From Ficedula albicollis (Eukaryota; Chordata; Aves; Passeriformes; Muscicapidae), in contig NC_021681.1 of the NCBI RefSeq assembly GCF_000247815.1, positions 13,454,013 to 13,518,012 of the forward strand: a stretch of DNA of 64,000 nt. Direction: 5' to 3'. The notes under the pieces are model-generated. The model did no database searches. It saw nothing but the letters and a program-made list of their open reading frames with translations, and had not been told where the DNA came from. A program made the position numbers and the translations under genes. The number at the start of each line of letters is the position of its first letter. Within the stretch, counting starts at the first letter, position 1. Below are positions 26,754-40,442 of this stretch, one piece after another.

Positions 26754-29700
26754 ATAGGCCTATAGACATAAATAGGAAAACTATAAAACAATGTAAGTTC
26801 TGTGAAAGAATGCTGCATTTTGGCTCAAAAAAAAAAAATCAGAAAAAAGTAGAGAATGCCATCTCACGTTGCTCAGATACAGAGCAAATTACCAAGAATG
26901 TTGCTGATTCTGTGAATTGATAAAGAGTTATTTTATCACATAGCTACACTTTCCTGTATGGATTCTCTTATTTTGGCTTAATGTAATTAAACCAGAACAG
27001 ACATGGTTTCCAGTCGACTTGCCCTAATGCTGAAGTAAATCTCTTGTGGTTATAGTCCTGTGCTCAAAGTCTCCAACACTGACAAAAAAAAACAACCAGT
27101 TCTTGAAAAGAATGCAGAATCTTGATGCCTATAAACAGTTTTTTGAAATATGAACATAGACATGTACCTGGCACTTCCAAAGAGAGGTTTATAAGGTAGT
27201 GTCTACTCCCTAAGATTTATATGTGCTTATGTTTTAAAGTTAGCATGCCACAACAGGGAGGTAATAAGCATGTTCTTCACCAATTATTCAAAGCAGTCTA
27301 CATTCCTTCAGTGCTACAGCACTGTTCCAGCTGGGCTGTGTCAGCTCTTCCTTCAGAAAATGCATCCAAATACATGCAGATAGGTCAGGAGAACACACTG
27401 TGGAATGAATATAAACTGGGAACGGCAGCAACATACTCTGTTTCCCAGACTCTTCCAAAAATTAACTTTACTGATTAAATGTGTTCATAAATAGAACCTC
27501 ACTGCCTGGTTACCTGTAGAAGTCATGGATTTTATTCAGTATTTTCTGAAAGGATTCATATGTCCCTGCTAGTATTTTGGGTCTAGTAATGTTTCAACAC
27601 CCTGGCATCGTGCATTAGATGACTTCAATGACATCCGACAGGGTGATCCTGACCCTTCCGAGGAGAGAATTGGGAACATCAGTCATTATGACCAGTGTTT
27701 GCCTCATAAGCCTGGTAGTCCAAGCTCCTGTTAATAAAGGATCACCACAAAAATACAAAAGTGTACTTCAGAGAAAAAAAAAAAACTGAATGGGAGTTAT
27801 AATACACAATGTGCTTTTTTACATATGTTCATGTAAGTGTACAGAGAATACAGGTAAGTTTATGTGAATGTCTTTACATATCTATACATTTTTCTGTTTC
27901 TTTGTAGATGCACTAAGGCATTAGGAAACTGTGATTCACCTTATGTAATTCATGTTTTCTAAAGTGAAAAGCATTCTAAATGTTAGTCTTTGGTGTTAAA
28001 AGCTTCATAGTATAAACCTATTCAATAAAAAAAAACCCCTTAAATTATTTTTTAAAAATCCTAATAACCATTCTGTGATCCTCTGGGGGTTTGTTGTTCT
28101 CATCCTCAGCTTATTGACAGTGAACTATGTAAATATAAGTCAGCCTCGTGCAATAAACCAAACATCACAGTAAACAAGCTAAAGTAATCTCAATTATGAA
28201 CAAACTAACATGTCTTACCATTCATTAAGGTTGCCTAGGAACTACTTTTACTTTTTTGAAAAACAGCTGATGTCTGGATAAAAAACTCAGCCCACAAAAT
28301 GTGCAGTGAAAACAGATAACATTTGAAAGCCATGAAACCAGAATGCCAAAGGCACACCCTGGCCTGGCCAGGCTGTCTGAGAACACTGAGATAATGCCTT
28401 ACAAGTAGGGATGACAGCATGGGCTGGCCAAGATTTAAACAAAAAAAAAAGGCACTGAAATTAGATTTCTAAATCATATGAAATCATAGAGAGATGTCCT
28501 TAGCACAAATAACTAGGTCTTCAAGACATTCATTAATTGTGGAAGACACCAATTCCAACCAGGCAGTCAGCACCACCAATTAGTGTCACCCCCCACCCTT
28601 TTCCCCAGCAGCTTTTCCCGTGTTTCTTACCCAGTCCCAGCGTTTCTGTCAGCTCTCCACCCTCTGTGACATGGAGGGAGTGGAGGGGCAGAGAGAAAAA
28701 GGACAGCAGCAGTGTCATTTCACCCAGTCCCAGCAAGCCAGAGCTCTGGAGGTGAGGGGAGCTTGTGGGTGGGCCAGGACAGAGCTGGCAGCTCCTGCTC
28801 AGCCTGTTCACCCAGGAGCTCCTCCAGCTCCACTTCCAAAGGCACAAAGGCTCCATGTGTGAAACTGTGAACCTCTGGGAGATTTATACTATGAAATTTG
28901 GATCCAAACCAGAGTTCTGGTTCCAATGCAAACACTCCAAACCGATGGAGTGTCTGAAAATTGCAAAGTGATCTAGATTCACAGGTTTGGAAAAAATTGT
29001 AAACACCATTCTTACTTACTGGGAATTTGGGTTTTGTATTGCAGATGGTGATAGAGCATGGATACTTGTTAAGCTATTTATAGGAGTCAGGAAAGTAAGA
29101 AAACACCTTCAAAAACAGTGTTATAGTTCCAATGTGATTATTAAAAATTCATATTTTTATGCCAGTCTTATATTTAAACCAATATTTCACATGCACAGAA
29201 ACACGGAAAGAAACATTCTCATTAATTTTGTTCATACGACGATAGAAACATTCTGATCAGGTAAGTTGCTTCAGTCATGAAATGATGTGTTTAGAACATA
29301 TTCCTTAATTTTCATGGTGTTCTAATAACATAGCATGCATAAACACATAATCATATATAACATTTACCACAAGATGCATAAGATTTAACCTATCATCTTG
29401 CAAATCAACCCAGTCATTCTGGGCCTGTCTTTTCCAAATTTTTCCCTTCACAAGAGAGGCCATCTATCTACTCCAGTTCAGGACAAACACATATGTTGAA
29501 ATGTGAGGAATTCCTGAAAAATAATAACCCCCATCTTCTAGCTATTTATACACATTTGCATTAGGTATTAATTGCCTCCAGTTTTTCCTCTGCCAGGATA
29601 TTGCACTTCATCTGTCTAGAGGTGTGAGTAGTGACATAAGACAGTGAAGAGTCAAGCTCTTTGGTTCTGCAGCTCACACACCTTTTCAGCAGCACACTGG

Positions 29701-32532
29701 GCACTTTGATTAGCTTTTGATTGAAGTGACAGATTTTCAAGGAAGAGTTGTGTCTCCAGTAGATCAGATCCTACTCCATATTGGAAACTTGCACCTGCTT
29801 TTAACATTATCAGCCTGGTGAGTATTGGAATTTAGCTGCTTTTTATCTTACTGTATAAAATGCTTGCTCTATTTATAATAATTTGATTAGAAAGTGCTGA
29901 TTCTCAGACCACAGTGCTTAGCAGATAGCACTGCTCTGGGGCTGAGGGAGTAAGGAGACTGAATTTTCACTCTGCCATGAGCATTCTGAGGATCTCCATC
30001 AGTTACTGCAGAATTAAACAGCCTTTTCCACCTGTGAGGTGATGATAATACTTCTGCACTGTCTGTTCAACCCACAGGAATTGGGCAGTGCTAGGTTGAT
30101 GTGCCTGGAACCACTGGGTGTTCAGCTATGGCTCCAATAATTATCATCTCCACTCTGAACTGCTCTGATGAGAAGGGGTAGAAATTATGGTTTTGTGGAG
30201 AGAACAAAAAGATGCTGCTCAGTAACCTCTGTGTTAAAAACACCATCTTTTACTCTTCTGTTGGTTACACTTCTTTTTCAGAGACAGCAAAACTCCTTGC
30301 TAACTAGAAAATAGGGTTTTCTCCAAATAATCTTCAGAGAGAGGAAAACTCATTTATTTACCCTTCTGTTTAGCTCAAAGAACACAGTAAATAGTGTCAG
30401 GAGGGTCTTCTATCTGTAACTACGGGTAAATTTATAGAATTCCAGAAGCAAAATCTGACCTCTAAATCTTTCCACAGTTAGACTGGAGAAGAGAGTTTTT
30501 CACATAGTAATTATCACTGATAGCACTATACACTCTCCATCAAATTTTAATCACAATTGTTAGGGTCAACAAGAAATTGAGGCCAGCTCAAACACTAATT
30601 TCTGTTTCTCTTCTTGTTTCAAAGTAAAAATGTGGGTTTATGAATGCATACTGTATTTAAGTTGACCACAATGGGAAGTTTTGTTTGTTGTTTTGAGAAA
30701 AGGCATTTCAAAAATTACTAATTACACATTAGTCCACACCCATTTTCAGAGGTGACTAATGCAAACATCTTGCTTTACCATAACTGCAGCCTTTCTCAGA
30801 AACTGATAATTTTATGATCAGTTAGAAATTAAATGGAATAGTTATTTTGACCTACAAGAGCCTTACATCATTAACATGTCAAGAGGAAGTGCCTAAACTA
30901 TCCTTTTCTGCTGCACAATAAAGGAAGCACATAAAAACCAGTCCCAAATTTTATAACTTAGATTTCTCTATTTCAGTATTTAATGTGTTCCTTTCAAGGG
31001 TTAACTCCATTCTACTCTGAACATAGTTTTTCCATGAAGCTTGCTTCAGCTGAGCTGGATTTACTCAAAGGAAGGGTAAATGAGGGGCTACAATGTGCTC
31101 CCCACTAACAGCACTCACAAAATCACATATTGAGAACAAATCACATGGCCTGTCCAAATGTCATCATCATTGCTTCCAGCTCTAAGGAATTTAAACATGA
31201 TTCCTTTCACAGGAATAATTTATGAAATTATGAAATTCTGCATTCATAAAACCTGAAACATAAATGACGATGTTCATTTGGCATTGTGTGGAGATCAGAG
31301 TTGAACTGCAAACAGACAGGAACTGTCAGAGTTAGAAATGGGAGCCAAACTTCAGAGACTTTGGATCATGACCATGTTCAGTGTTTACTGTCCTGTGCTG
31401 AATTTCATAAAAATAATTTTTTGAATAGCACAATATGTGTAATATTATATTTAATGGCATGCATAATTTTAGAAAACACATTTTAAATATAATATTTTTT
31501 GTTAGTTCCCAGAAAGAACATGGCCATGATCATGCAGCAGGGATGAAGATTCACAGGCCAGATTGAAACGGCAAATCCAAATTAAGTGTTATCTCTGTCT
31601 GAGATAAAACAAAACTATTAAAAAGTAAAGCATTTAAGTCTGAGGGGAAAGGGCTGATTTTCAAAAGCACAACAACATGTTTGATGAATAAAGGACCTCA
31701 AATATCTGCCTGCTTTCAAGTGGCACACTTTTACTCCAGCCTGACATTTCTTGGAGGTATTCAAAAGAAGGCTCTTCTTGGCTCTCCCTGCTCCAGTCAG
31801 GTGGAAGGCATCATGAGCAGAGTAAAAGGTTCTTTATCAAGAATTACTTTTATCTTCATTCCCTTAAAAAACTCACCCAACCCACTAGTTGTAAAATGAC
31901 ATGTTGTTAATGATCAAGCACAACCAAGTCTACATACAAAAATAAGTACATAATTGCCCTATTTTATAAACTTCAGAAAATTATATCAAACACTTCTCCT
32001 TTTATTTCAGCTTTTTACACAGTAGAAGCCAAACAAAAAAAATCTACTATTTATCTATCAAAATCAAACCAGTTAAACTTTAAAGTGTTAAGGAAATGCT
32101 TTAAAACATTGACTTCCTTAGAATCTCCATATTTTCCAGCCTGCCCTTTTGCTGGTGATTATAAGGGATACAATTAAAGCATACCAGCTGAGGAAGACTG
32201 GAAGTTTAAGCATATAGCTTCCTGGAAAGAGATTAAATATCTTAATTGTTCACAGACCTCATTAGAAAAAAAAAAAGTAAATTTCCATCACTCTGGAGAG
32301 GCAGACCTTGTGGATATTAGCACCACTGCTGTTCAAAAGTCAGCAAATGACCTCCCTTGCTTGTCCCAAACATTTCACCCTCTCCTGGTCTCTTCTTCTC
32401 TCACACACACAAACACAGATTACTTTGCTGGCTCAAGCAGAATGCTCTGGTCTCACACAGTGAGTGGATGACAACAGTAATATACATTCCTATTCCTAAC
32501 ATTTTTCCTACAGCTGAAAGGTTTTGGGATCT

Positions 32533-32557
32533 AGAGAGAGAGAGAGAGAGAGAGAGA
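32533..32557. repeat. (AG)n dinucleotide microsatellite
   Basis: About twelve uninterrupted AG units following GGGATCT. Likely polymorphic in length. Confidence 0.93.
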
Positions 32558-32837
32558 ATTACAATGTATCTTTTTCCAAATATTTCCAAATATTCAAATG
32601 TTTCCTTAATATTTCCCAGTAACTTTAATTTTCAGTAGACCTGACAGAAGGGAACACACTCTGAAAACACAGTTCATCATAGACAAAAATGGATAAAAAA
32701 TTCCAAATCACAGATGCATTGGCTTGGGGTCAATTCTAGGTCCCTTTTCTCAGAAAACGTTTAAGATATATAAACAGGATAGAACTGAAATACTCCTTAT
32801 GGCAGCAGGAGAGTATTTTGACAAGCAATGTTCTTAA

Positions 32838-32861
32838 AAGACAACTTTTGTAAGTTGTCTT
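32838..32861. other. Perfect 10-bp inverted repeat, 4-nt loop
   Basis: The arm AAGACAACTT (32838-32847) is followed by TTGT and then the exact reverse complement AAGTTGTCTT (32852-32861). It could form a short hairpin as DNA or RNA. There is no T-rich terminator context that matters in a eukaryote and no neighbouring gene, so it may be coincidental. Confidence 0.6.
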
Positions 32862-35504
32862 ATCTTCAAGAAAGCCATCAGCTTTACTCACATCAGATTG
32901 CTACCAGGACATATCCAGGTTTCCAGTAATTCTACATCTGAATTACTCATTTGCCTCTAAGCAAATGCACAAATATATTCTATGTGCAAAAGTCCAGTCT
33001 ATTTACTGAAAGAATCAACAGTAAGAAAACGCATCAGAAATGAATACAAAATAATACAATGAAGAGAACCAAAATGCCTCACAACAAATCTCACAGCCTG
33101 TGGTACTTTCCTCAAGCCAGCCTCTTGACATGAAAAAGCATGGGGATCTATTGTATTTCTTGTTCCAGCAAAAAGAAATGAAATATCTTGAAAATGTAAA
33201 AAAACTACAGCCAAGATGTTCAGACGTGAATCACTCCAAACATATTGCTAAAAAATAAAGGGTTTTAAAGGCAATGTAATTTCGAGTTCCCAATAAAGAA
33301 TTTGTTTTAAACTGTTTGTTCTCACTAGACCACTAGTAATTTTAATAAATATTGCTATTGGAAGAGCTATTTATTTCATTTCATAGCAATCAAATTGCCC
33401 AGTCCAGTCACCTTCTTAATGACAGCTCTTTGCTCTGAACACAAGCAATAGAATGAAACCTGCTCCCTGAAAGCCTTTCCACACTACACACACCTCAATC
33501 AGTTCTGGTGGGAAGAAGCCTCTTTATTTACAGCAGCTCAGTGAAAACAGAATTCTAGTCATCAAGTCTATTATTCACTGGATGTTCCTGTAAATCACAT
33601 TTCTATAGCGAGTGGATGTTGCAGTGCTCATCAGGTTACAATTTTGTTATTGGGGTTCCAGACACAAAACTGCTGGGAGTGAAGAGATTTTCCCAAAATT
33701 ACATTAAATTACATCTCTCTCTTACATAGCCCAGAGATGAACTGAACTCAGCAGAGAGATGCAGACCGAAATTCAATTTTATGTGCATCTTTTAAGAAAG
33801 AATCCAATTGAAAAACAAGCTGTTGTGGTTTGTTTTGGGAAGTTTTTTTTTTTTCATTTTATTCTAGTTTAAAAAATGGTTGTCATCTACTTTCTTCATC
33901 CCTTCCTGAAGAGAAAAGATGATGGAATGCAATAAAGGGCACAACTGATCCTAGGCAGTGATTCACACATACAGAGGCACTGTAAGCAGCCAGTGTTTGA
34001 TGCTGGCACTGGGATTTGGTTTCAGCTCTGTGAGAACTGAAATCCCTGCAAATGTCACCTCATGAAGATCTCCTACCCACCAGCTCCACCCTGCAGGTTC
34101 TACCACAGATACACTGAGGCAAAAGGGGGGAAATAGCTGCCAAATACATTGTTACTCAGTAGAGCTTGGGAATCAGTCACAGGTGTACAAAGAATGGTTT
34201 GGATGGAAAAAGTATGTCCCATATGCCAAGAGCTCCATGTAATAAAACCAGTAACATAAATGGGGATAACACAGCCCACTGCTGTAGCCAGCTTTAGGAG
34301 TTGTTCAGGCCTGAACAGTACTTATAGCAAGTGATTTCTAGTCCCTGTCATGATAAATCTGTGAACATGCACATGGTTCATCATTGGAGGATCTGTCAGC
34401 ATGATCTCTTTAGAGAGGAAGCCAATTACAAACTCCTCAAGTGGCAGGAGGGCAGCATGCTGCCTATGTAGCCTGCTTTGGTCCTAGCTGCTGTTCTGAT
34501 AAAGATGCAGATGTCACAACATAACTAAGATTAGGGCAAAAGATTATGTCACAAGTGAGTTAGTGCTTTCATGTAACACACTCATGGCCCATCAGACATG
34601 GCCTGGAACAATTGAATTTATGCAATGTGCTGCAGTTCTGCATTTCTATCTGAACCTCCGATTTAGCTAACAGATTTTCAAAAACAAATTATAGCCAGAC
34701 AAGACCTTACTGATTGTACATGTGCAGATACTGAAAAACTAGTTGTTATCACTGCAGAATCCAAATGTTTTCTCTTGATTTGCCTCTCCTATCACTATGA
34801 CTAAACAGACTGTAATTATTCTTAGCCACAATAAAGTTATACTGCCAGCCTTTGAAGGATCATAGATCATATCTTCCTTGAGAGGGTATTCAAAAACACA
34901 CTAAATGTATAAAAAGATCGGGAAGCAATCCACAGTTGTGCAGCTCCCGTTGGAAGATTTAGCTCTGTCCATAACTATGGTGTGATGGCCCTAAAATAGA
35001 ACATAACTTCTGAAATCCTGCTCTTGATGAGCATGACAGTGTCACAAATTCTACCTGAAAAGTTGTTTCCTGAACTGTTTAGCAGATCGAGTGAGACACA
35101 AGCAAAATCCCTCGTACACAAAATCTTTTCTTTAAATGACAGTGATTGGTGACATGAAAAGTCCTCCTAGAACATGTATTCCAAGGGGGTTTCCTCTGTT
35201 TCTGCTCCGCTCCACTCCCAGAGGATAAAGCTTGCCAGATTTATTATGGCAATTATACATTTAACTTCATTAGCGATGATCAGAACATTTCAGTTGTGCT
35301 CACTGGCGGCCCGGGGGAGCCTTAGAGAGACTGGGAATGTTTGTTCATCACTCGCGATCCCTTCCCTTGAAAGTTGGAGGCAAAGGCAAGCAAGGGGCTC
35401 CCTCATGAGCATCCCTCGCCCCATCCCTGCAGCCTGCGCTGCGCTGGCCGCCGCACTTCCCGCACGATCCCAAATCCCTGGAGCTGGCTCTGCCCAGCGC
35501 GGCT

Positions 35505-35701
35505 CCCCCAGTGCCCAGTGCCCTCGGTGCCCAGTATCCCCGTCCTGCCTGGCATCCCCAGCGCTCAGCAACCCCAGTGCCCAGTTCCCCCAGTGCCCAG
35601 TGCCCGGCATCTCCAGTACCCCAGTGCTCAGTATCCCTATCCTGCCTGGCATCCCCAGTGTCCGGCACCCCCAGTGCCCGGTATCCCCGCCCTGCCGGGC
35701 A
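35505..35701. repeat. C-rich minisatellite upstream of AGTR1 exon 1
   Basis: Degenerate units built on CCCAGTGCC alternate with CAGTATCCC and CCTGCCTGGCATCCCCAG. A higher-order spacing is visible: the CAGTATCCC segment starts at 35532 and 35629, and a variant (CGGTATCC) at 35679, giving spacings of about 97 and 50 bp. It lies a few hundred bases upstream of the TATA box, so array-length variation would change promoter spacing. The open frames through it are by-products of the repeat. Confidence 0.85.
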
Positions 35702-35908
<207 letters not shown>

Positions 35909-36030
35909 TCGGCGGCGGGGACGGGCTGGAAAGGAGGGAAGTGGGAGGGAGCCGGGTCAGCGGGGTCCGTGCCGGGAGATGGGTGGGGAGAGGCAGCGGC
36001 CGAGCGGGGCTGTGCCGCAACGCCCCTCGC

Positions 36031-36037
36031 TATAAAC
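36031..36037 (+). promoter_or_regulatory. TATA box of AGTR1
   Basis: TATAAAC in the context CCCTCGCTATAAACGGAGGG, embedded in CpG-rich DNA about 165 bp upstream of a strong splice donor on the same strand. A TATA box places initiation about 25-30 bp downstream, near 36,060. Being an isolated AT patch in a GC-rich block makes chance occurrence less likely. Confidence 0.7.
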
Positions 36038-36059
36038 GGAGGGGCCGCGCACCGAGCGG

Positions 36060-36196
36060 GAGGAGCGGAGCGGAGCGGAGCGGAGCGGCCGCAGGGATCG
36101 CGCCCGCAGCTCGGCTCGGATCAGCGCAGCCCAGCCCAGCCCAGCCCAGCTCAGCCCAGCGCACTCCGGGGCTCAGCCACCCCCGCCCGGACCCAG
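36060..36196 (+). other. AGTR1 putative non-coding exon 1 (5' UTR)
   Basis: The start is inferred from the TATA box and the end from the donor ACCCAG|GTAAGCG at 36196/36197, which is close to the full consensus. The exon contains two short tandem arrays, GGAGC-type pentamers at about 36062-36088 and CAGCC-type pentamers at about 36127-36160, and has no ATG. AGTR1 genes in vertebrates carry their whole reading frame in one exon preceded by one or more 5' non-coding exons, which fits. Exact transcription start and any alternative first exons cannot be seen. Confidence 0.65.
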
Positions 36197-36740
36197 GTAA
36201 GCGCGTCCCGGCCAGGGACACCCGGAGCGTTTGCGGGCGCGGCTCAGCCTCCTGCTGAATTGACACTGGGCTTGGACGGAGCTGGCACAGGGAGGATCGG
36301 TCCCGGACGAAGCGCAGCCGCTTAATCCCCCGTGCTCTGGCTTGCCCTACGAGACCCGCTCCACACAATTGTTTGAGAGAGGAGTAAGCGCCCCACAGAC
36401 TCCAGCCCTGCCGGTGTGAGCTCTGAGCCTTGTCCACAGTTTGAAGGGAAAGCAGGGGCGCCCTTTGGCAGGAGAAAAGCGCTCGGAGCAGTAACTCCAC
36501 CACACCAACATCCTGCAAGGCACAGCCCTGGCACCGCTGCTCAGGATCAGATGAGCAATTAAATTTTATTGCTAAGCTCATGATAGAAATTAATCAAACA
36601 GCAGAAGTGATGCTCATGATTTCTGGGAGTTGTACAAACAGTTCAGTCTTTCAGTCTGGCAATGCAGCTTTCACCAGTTAGCAGCAAGTATTGGTTTAAT
36701 CAGAATTTTGTAGCATACACTCTCCATAACCAGATCTCTC

Positions 36741-36906
36741 CTTTTTCTGCAGAGCAAGAATTGGAGTGATCTACAACCAGAGATTAAATCTAGTTAGAAA
36801 AGTTAAAATGGATCCCTGCCTTCCTTTTTCTGCAGAGCAAGAATTGGAGTGATCTACAACCAGAGATTAATTCTAGTTAGAAAAGTTAAAATGGATCCCT
36901 GCCTTT
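36741..36906. repeat. Tandem duplication, 2 x 83 bp, in AGTR1 intron 1
   Basis: Copies 36741-36823 and 36824-36906, each starting CTTTTTCTGCAGAGCAAG and ending near GGATCCCTGCCTT. One substitution is visible (GATTAAATC against GATTAATTC). Each copy begins with a pyrimidine tract plus CAG that resembles a splice acceptor. The match has no clear partnering donor. Confidence 0.95.
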
Positions 36907-37328
36907 TTTTTATCCTTTTTTCTCTTGGATTCACACTGGACTCAATTTCTTCAACAAGTTGAAGCCTTGTAATATATTACTGTCCTTCCCATCTCCATGC
37001 ATCAAAACACTTAATGTTACCAGTTTGGCCTTCATCTAAGTCAGCTGGTGTACCAGTAACTAAGTCAGTCAGGTCATGATGTGTACAATCAGTAAAATTG
37101 CAGTACTCAGTTACGCCTACTTCTATATTTCTGCAAAACCCCTAGAATAATGAGATGTAAGGCAATAAGAGAGAGTAGGATTCTGCCCAGAGCATGCTAC
37201 AGTTCACTGTAAATTTCCATCTCTTCCAAAAGTTGCAGCACTCATTTGGACTGTGCTGTGCTGCATAGCATGGGACAAGGTAGTAAATTGACTCAGTAAA
37301 ATCACAGGATGAAGATATAGAGAGGGAT

Positions 37329-37356
37329 TTTTTTTTTTTATTTTTTATTTTTTTTG
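37329..37356. repeat. T-rich tract (T runs split by single A)
   Basis: Two A interruptions separate three T runs after GAGAGGGA. Low complexity only. No adjacent retroelement is recognised. Confidence 0.85.
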
Positions 37357-40300
37357 TATAGGAAAGCCTCTTCTCTTGTCACTTGCCTGAACCGCAGCAC
37401 TAACATGATTAGATTTTTCTCTGAATAGGAGGTTTAAGTATGGCCTGAAGCAGGTAATTACCATGATGATGTAGAAAGGCTTTTTTAGGTCTGTTTTAGT
37501 GTCAGACAAATGTTTCATACTCCTGACTATGGCAGTCCATTCTGCTTGTTGCCACTATAATCTTTTAAATTAAAGGATCTTTCAAAAATATTAAGTGCCT
37601 ACAAATTCAGCTTTTGCTCATGTATTAAGAGTTTCAAATATATGCCTTTCTAGCAGGAACATGGTATTTCTGCACAATTTTCCTTTCTACAACTTGAATT
37701 ACATAGCAGAGAAAAGTCAGTTGTGATTATTGCATGCTTCCTAGTTTATGTTGTTGAACTGAGAAAGCAAAGTGGCCCTGCACAATTTAAAAAGTTCACA
37801 TTTATAATTAAATTTCGATATAGCTGGTTTCATTCTCTCCTTACTTTTGCCATAGTAATAGCTGGAAAAAGAGAGAGTATTTGCCCTGGGAGAGAGCAGA
37901 AGTGTGCTCATTTTCTATGGTGTAAGGTGTCCTGCCTTCCTGATTTGAAAAGTGTCTTCTTGGGCTGGACAGCATGTGCAAACTGCAGCTAGGAGTTACT
38001 GATTTAAAAGGCAGCAAATACCAGCCTGAAGTGACAGTAGCCACAGGGCTACAGAAGTGAGGAGAGTGCTGCCTTTAACTTTCAACAACCTGCTTTTTAC
38101 AGTCCTCTTGGAACAAGATAAATGAAGGTATTTGTGTTTCCTGAATAATATTATCTTTAATTGTATTAAATATTGGAAAAATATATTTAATTTCACTCTT
38201 TGTCATACTATAAAAATAGAGGCAGATGCAGAATGTAAATGTGGTGATTAATTTACACTTTCTAGACATGTATGGACTGACATGGAAGTAAATGTCAGAG
38301 GTAATGTCCATTTTAAAAAAATTCTGTTTTGGGTAATGGGCACCAACTGCATTTTTCTACTCCTAAGTTTTCTCCTCTGTGGTAATTTTATCCTCCGTGT
38401 TTCTTAAAGGAGCATATTTAGATAGTTCTTTTCTCTGGCACTGCCTATGGTTGAGCAGAGTAATTAATACGGTAATTTAAAGTTACATAAATTACAAACT
38501 CTCATTACAGTGTCCTATTTAAAACTTTAAGCAAAGGCACAGTTTAAACCGTTTTAAGCAGTCACAAATTACTCCTATTTGCTCACTACCTCTCTTTTTT
38601 CTCTGGAACTTCTTGTGTTCCAGAAGTTATTAGTGTCTCCAGTAGTATTCATAAGCTCACCTGTGGCTACTGTTGCCCAAATTTTAGAGGTCTTAATCTC
38701 ACTCTAAGAAGCATGCAATTATTCGAGTGGTTGGCATGTTCTCTGCACCTCAAGTATCCTGTTCTACCTTGGTGAGTTCCTAAAAAGTCATATTCATCTT
38801 GATGTGGATACAGAACATGCATATTTATGCATTACTTTAATCGAATACTACATCTGGTTTACATAATGTGGTTAGTCTTGTGTGTTTTTTAAACTGAATT
38901 TAATGGTTGTCTTCTAAGAGACTACCTCGATGAAAGGAAAGATCAACTAAAATTGAATTTGGAGATGTATCTAAAGCTGAGCTGGGGAGATGTGTTATCA
39001 AGATTCATTGGCCTAAAAATAGATCAGCTTGGGCTTTATATTGGATACATGACAAAAAGAGGACAAATGGCCAAGTCAGGAGGGGGGGTGGACAGCAAAG
39101 GAAAGTATTCCCCTCACCTATTTCTGAAAGGAGTGCTGGCAGCACAGCAACCATCCTCTCTCTCCAGAAGGAGAAGCATAAACTTGGAATCTTTTCAGAG
39201 CTGTAAGTATGGTGAGATTGGGAGCTCCCAGCTGGGAGGACTGGGGGAAGGTACAGCCCCACTCCAGTCCTGTACCTGTTACAGACCCACAGCAGCCTGC
39301 TTGCCTTGTAGGCTCTACTGCCTGTCTAGCTACATCTCTAGCCTCTAAGTAATCTTGGCTCAGTTTTCAAGTTTTATCTTGTTTACTTACTGCTGCTGTT
39401 TGTTCCTCCTGCTCTCAGCTGTACAATGATTCCATCAGAAATGCAGTGACACGGATGTTGTGTTTTACCATGTGTTCCTCTCAAAAATTAATTAGGAATT
39501 TTTCAGTATTCTTGGATGGCAGTTCACATTTTTGGACAGTTAGTCCTAATGGTGACTATAGTGTTTTTAAGAAGTCAGCCTCTGCGTTTTAGGATCAGGT
39601 TTGAGAAAGTAAAATGGCAGAATGTTAGAAAAAAATATTTTTAGAAATGTCATGGAATTCTGAAAACAGAATTTAAAATGTGGATCACTTCTGAAGAGAG
39701 AGCGAAATGGAGGGAAAAATTATTTTCATTATTTTCACTATTGTAGGGTTAGTTTCCACAACACCAACAGGAACAAAGAGGTTGCTGTTGCTGAGTCTTG
39801 AACCTCACCTACTTACATGGAATTAACTTTGCATAAAAGGTAAAATTTTTGCATGTAAGCTGGAGGTGAGTTCAAATGCACTGGAGAGATTGAGTAGGTG
39901 TTGCCCTAATGTACTCTTTGAGTTTCAAGATGCACAGATCTCATTCATGAAGCTGGAACACTGCAGCCTGAAGAACAGAAAGGCTCCAGCAGAACTATTT
40001 CAGTGCAATTGTCCCGGTGTGTAAGACAATTACTAATCACAGTATCATTTTGTCTCTTCCTTCTGATCCCAAACACCCTTGCAAGAGCAAGCCAGTAATC
40101 TTTTACTAATGACAGTGTTTCTTTCCATTCCCTTCCCATCAACAAATTTGTCTCTTAAGATCACTTTCACCAATAGACAGTCATTCTACTCATTCACTCA
40201 TTACATGTTCTGTACCATTTTCTAAAATGCCTTTGCCAACAAAAGGAAACAAAAAAAACCCTGAAATTGCCAGATGTACCCTAGAAGAATCTTTGTCACT

Positions 40301-40442
40301 TTGGAACATTTTGTGGAATTTAACAAATTTGACAAACAAGGGGAGTTATGGTACTCATACTTGACATTTTTTCACCTCAGCTGTAACAAACAAATGAAGA
40401 GAGGTTATCTTGACTGTAAGTCCTAACAGCTGTGATTGTTTG

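Larger units (their letters stand above)
22122..35429. other. Proximal upstream region of AGTR1, no gene recognised
   Basis: About 13 kb with no supportable gene. It contains simple repeats (AAAAT tract near 25061, A/T-rich stretch 25805-25860, T-runs near 25478 and 26724, GA tract near 32533), a 10-bp perfect hairpin at 32838-32861 and otherwise AT-rich single-copy sequence. Slightly GC-richer patches, such as 28,550-28,860, carry no recognisable exon or CpG island. Composition turns GC-rich only from about 35,430. Confidence 0.6.
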
